NCBI GenBank assembly: GCA_032433595.1
Contig: JASWJB010000493.1
Coordinates: 1-22,264 of the forward strand
Source of the DNA: Conoideocrella luteorostrata
Taxonomy: Eukaryota; Ascomycota; Sordariomycetes; Hypocreales; Clavicipitaceae
Direction: 5' to 3'
DNA length: 22,264 nt
Below the pieces are notes generated by a model. That model was not told the origin of the DNA. It saw only the letters and a list, made by a program, of their open reading frames with translations, and ran no database searches. Position 1 is the stretch's first letter. Every line of letters starts with the position of its first letter. Position numbers and translations under genes: made by a program. Below are positions 19,351-22,264 of this stretch, piece after piece.

Positions 19351-20704
19351 ATGGATGAGTTTGAGAATCATGGAAACTGGCTTCTGACTGCCACGCTGAT
19401 TTTTTGTCTCTGGTCCACGTTGATGTTCTTTGTGCGTATATGGGCGAAATTAAAGGTCAGAAGATGGGGTTGGGATGACTACGCCATAACGGTAGCGTTT
19501 GTGAGTACCAATTGTGTCCTATCGCGATGTTGAACCGGGCGAAAATCTCACAGAATTTGTAGATCATTTCGATAATGGACGTGATTGTTACGATCTTGGC
19601 CATAAGGCGGGGATACGGTCTTTCATTCGATCAGATAGCGGAGGATGATCGGCAAGTAATTGTAAACGTACGACAAGATCAAGCCCGTACTACGGTGTGC
19701 AACTATATTGACAGATAATCAGGTATGGTTTGCGAGCCAGCAATTTTATATTCTTACCATTGGACTCTGCAGGATATCAACAGCTCTTTTCCTAGTGCAT
19801 CTAGTGCATCCAGGGCCACAAACCAAGCTGGGGTACTATTTGGTGAGCATATCTGCAACATGGATAGTGGCAGGAATGCTCGCTGTTGGATTGAAAAGCA
19901 ACTTGGACACCAGGCTGGATACCTTAGGCGGCTCAGGCATATTGGTAAGTTCTTTATCTTGTCGCTTTCCTTTCCTCATATTCCGACGTGGTTTGTCTGA
20001 CGTGGTTTGTAGCAGGTTTGTTGGATTGTTGTCGAAATCACGGGGATTCTAATCGAGGTGCTTTTGGTCTTGGTTTGCATGCATCTCATCAAAGGCTTGG
20101 GTCTCAGCCTGCAAAAGCGTCTCATCATATTATCTGCACTCGGCGTGCGTTTATTGTGGGTAACAAAATAAAAACCTATTCGTCTTCATGTACTCATATG
20201 CTACATAGGATCATTCCTCTTGTTGTCGTCCGCCTATATCTCTTCTCCCCCAAAGTAAACAGCGATCCAACTATCACAAGCATAATTCCAAGCATCGTCA
20301 ACGTTGCCACTCTCCATTTTTCTGTCTTGTCTGCATCTATTACTTCGCTTCGGCCTTTTCTTCGACCCGTACACATCAAAAACAGTGCAGCCTTGTCAAA
20401 GCACAGTTGTACACCGTCATCTGGCACCCCAAGACCTCACGACTCATCCTATCAGCTTCACTCTATCGATGACGTTGACATCGAGGCGAATGATAGTGAA
20501 GGACAACAACATGATTCGGCCAATATTATAGGTCAAGCCATACCGTATCCCGACATGTCGCATATATCTAGCAAAGACAGAGCGGTACGGTCTAGAACTA
20601 CCGTGAGCGGGGGAGATTGGCCATCTGTGGAGGTCCCTGCCGGGAGGATTGCCGTTCAAAGAACAGTACATTTAACATTTCAATGCAAGGGGAACGGCGT
20701 TTAA
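19351..20704 (+). CDS. Rhodopsin-domain seven-helix membrane protein (Pth11-like family)
   Basis: Five exons are proposed: 19351-19500, 19563-19667, 19723-19944, 20013-20155 and 20209-20704, giving 371 residues. The start ATG opens directly into helix 1. The family motif WGWDDYAI is at 39-46; seven hydrophobic segments follow, including YILTIGLCRISTALFL and RLIILSALGVRLLIIPL, the latter rebuilt only by joining exons 4 and 5. A hydrophilic Ser/Asp-rich tail of about 110 residues ends the protein. No N-terminal CFEM domain or signal peptide is present. The fungal rhodopsin-like domain family includes Pth11-type receptors implicated in surface and nutrient sensing in other fungi; most members have no known ligand. 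Uncertain points: intron 2 could start at GTAATT (19656) instead of GTACGA (19668), and intron 3 ends in a TAGCAG tandem acceptor (20012 or 20015). It is divergent from the permease. Confidence 0.83.
19985..20010 (+). repeat. Short tandem duplication at the end of intron 3
   Basis: GACGTGGTTTGT occurs at 19985-19996 and 19999-20010 with two bases between, inside intron 3 of the rhodopsin-domain gene and ending at the first acceptor. It lies across the polypyrimidine/branch area, where it could shift acceptor choice. Confidence 0.85.
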
Positions 20705-22264
20705 TACATGGAAAATATCGGAGTATGGACAAAAGACGGTGGCTAAAATCGGTAGGGAGTTATAGGCTCGGAGTGTATTCTAGTCTGCTAAATGGACTTG
20801 TTTATTTTACTATTTTTTCACACCACCTTGTCGCCTCCAGATTATGCCCATCGAGTAGCCAATAATAGCCAACCGCACGAATGCTGACAAGTTTTCAGCA
20901 TGTGACTTATACTGACATTGACCAGTTAACCTCGGTCCCAACACCAATATCTTTCCATTTTTCCGATACACCCCACTGGATCTGTGAAGTTCTCATTATT
21001 CCAATAGTCAAAATACCAGTGGTTCTCACACGATTGCCAGGAATTTATGAGTAACAGACCGCGACCGACAAAGCTAAGACTGTTTAGCAATCACGATGCT
21101 ATCTAGAAGCAGCCCGAGTCTCATGACCACTCGGCATGTCCGTGGTCCACAACGGTCCGCGGACCATATGCCACCGATGCTAGAATATATCAACCGCCTT
21201 TGTGCAGACGTATCGCATCCGCTTTAAGTTAGCAGCATGTATGTCTTGGCCGTTCGATATGATAGGACGGAGATGCCGAGGAATGACCAGCCTGGGCTCG
21301 ACACACCAAACCCCAGGGCTTAATTTGCAGGCCTGGCTTCCGACAACTCCTCCATGCATTCTATTTATACGCCATGTTCTGTTACCACGTTCAGCAGGGG
21401 TCCAATAGTAGGCAACCTATGTCGCGTAGTAAGAAATGCGCAGGACCAGTAGGTTATTTCTAGCCGCATGCAGATAAGCCACCACCTTCAATCGCCTGGG
21501 GGAGCGGAACGGCAAACTTTGCTGCAATGGGAACTGGATCCGCGCAATTAATTAATATGGCCAGCTTGCACAGAACTCTATTGGCCTAGTTGCGGTGTCA
21601 GGTCAACAAATGCCGATTGACCTGCCGGCCTACGTAGCGGCTCCGATGACGTGACCCCCAACAACTCATAACGACTGAAACTTATAGGATACCTTCTAGG
21701 AAATTATTCACGAGAGATGTAGATTTTTTGGCTTATAGTTTTCGCAGGTACTAAGAACCATGACATTGTGCACTTGCTAAGGTTAGCTCTCCGTCTAGCG
21801 TTGCATGCTGCATATTTTGTCCCGGTTACGAATTCGTCCCGAGCCTCGGATAACAATGGCATATGTGTTGTGTGTTTATGGCTGCAAGCTTAAACTATAC
21901 TCAATTTAAGCCCAAGGTTCTAGGAGCAGGCCAGTCAAAGACTATCGCGACCAATCAATCAGAAGGTGCAAACCCGCACGATGGTTTGAACCTAGCTTCA
22001 GTGGCGTCCCCTACAAGCTGCAAATCCTGAAACACCTTTGTCAAGATGTTCCGTACCACAGGAAGTTCCGTCTGAGGGAGTTTCTAGGCGAATGATTCGT
22101 CAGCTGAAGGAAACTATTGGCAGGCCAAAAGCGATTATAGCAAGGTTACAGCCGGCGTCGGAAGACGCAAAATCACCGAGAGGGCGCAAGTCTCTAGCCA
22201 GCTGCAAAGATTTTCTCCTTCTCAGTTTTTTTTTTTATAAAAAAAAGTAGTTTGAAAAAAAAAA
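20705..22264. other. Gene-free stretch at the right end
   Basis: I see no supported gene. Frames at 21202-21408 and 22038-22250 are short, start without ATG or lack any recognisable content. A 12-bp palindrome GGTCCGCGGACC lies at 21154-21165. Near the end an 11-base T run, an AT step and an A run (22226-22246) form an AT hairpin, and the last ten bases are A. The start of a neighbouring gene beyond the window cannot be excluded. Confidence 0.5.

Noticed and set aside
1..22264. CRISPR array, tRNA or rRNA genes, intact transposon, PKS/NRPS cluster
   Set aside because: No spaced repeats, no tRNA-like arm and T-loop pattern recognised by eye, no transposase, reverse transcriptase or backbone synthase motifs on either strand.

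Overview
The window looks like nuclear DNA of a filamentous ascomycete (Pezizomycotina; a Sordariomycete, perhaps Hypocreales, is my best guess). Genes are monocistronic and cut by short GT-AG introns (53-90 nt). A fungal rhodopsin-domain membrane protein of the Pth11-like type and a secreted Rds1-like ferritin-fold protein point the same way. It begins in a T-rich run and ends in an A run, so the edges may be contig ends.

Layout: (1) 1-1462, no gene seen. (2) 1463-2518 (-), secreted ferritin-like/Rds1-type protein, divergent from (3) 3821-4217 (+), a small secreted, probably GPI-anchored protein. (4) 4218-9392, about 5 kb with no convincing gene, only scattered open frames and a possible decayed gene on the minus strand at 7.5-9.1 kb. 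(5) 9393-10337 (-), 4,5-DOPA-type extradiol (LigB-fold) dioxygenase. (6) 10868-13819 (-), large membrane-anchored amidohydrolase. (7) 14655-15497 (+), glutathione S-transferase, divergent from the amidohydrolase. (8) 16647-18430 (-), APC-superfamily amino-acid/GABA/choline-type permease, convergent with the GST. (9) 19351-20704 (+), seven-helix rhodopsin-domain protein, divergent from the permease. (10) 20705-22264, no gene seen.

Three divergent pairs (Rds1-like/GPI protein, amidohydrolase/GST, permease/rhodopsin-domain protein) share upstream regions of about 0.8-1.3 kb. There is no backbone synthase (PKS, NRPS, terpene), so this is not an obvious secondary-metabolite cluster. A functional link between dioxygenase, GST and permease (aromatic amine or amino-acid handling) is possible but only inferred.

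Most notable observations: the amidohydrolase appears to be a tandem duplication whose second half has lost every metal ligand; that gene carries a 60-nt intron that is open and in frame, next to a metal-binding loop; a nonamer, TACGGAGTA, recurs in intergenic DNA; and imperfect 16-bp repeats abut the GST start codon. All gene models are read by eye from splice signals and family motifs, with no transcript support.
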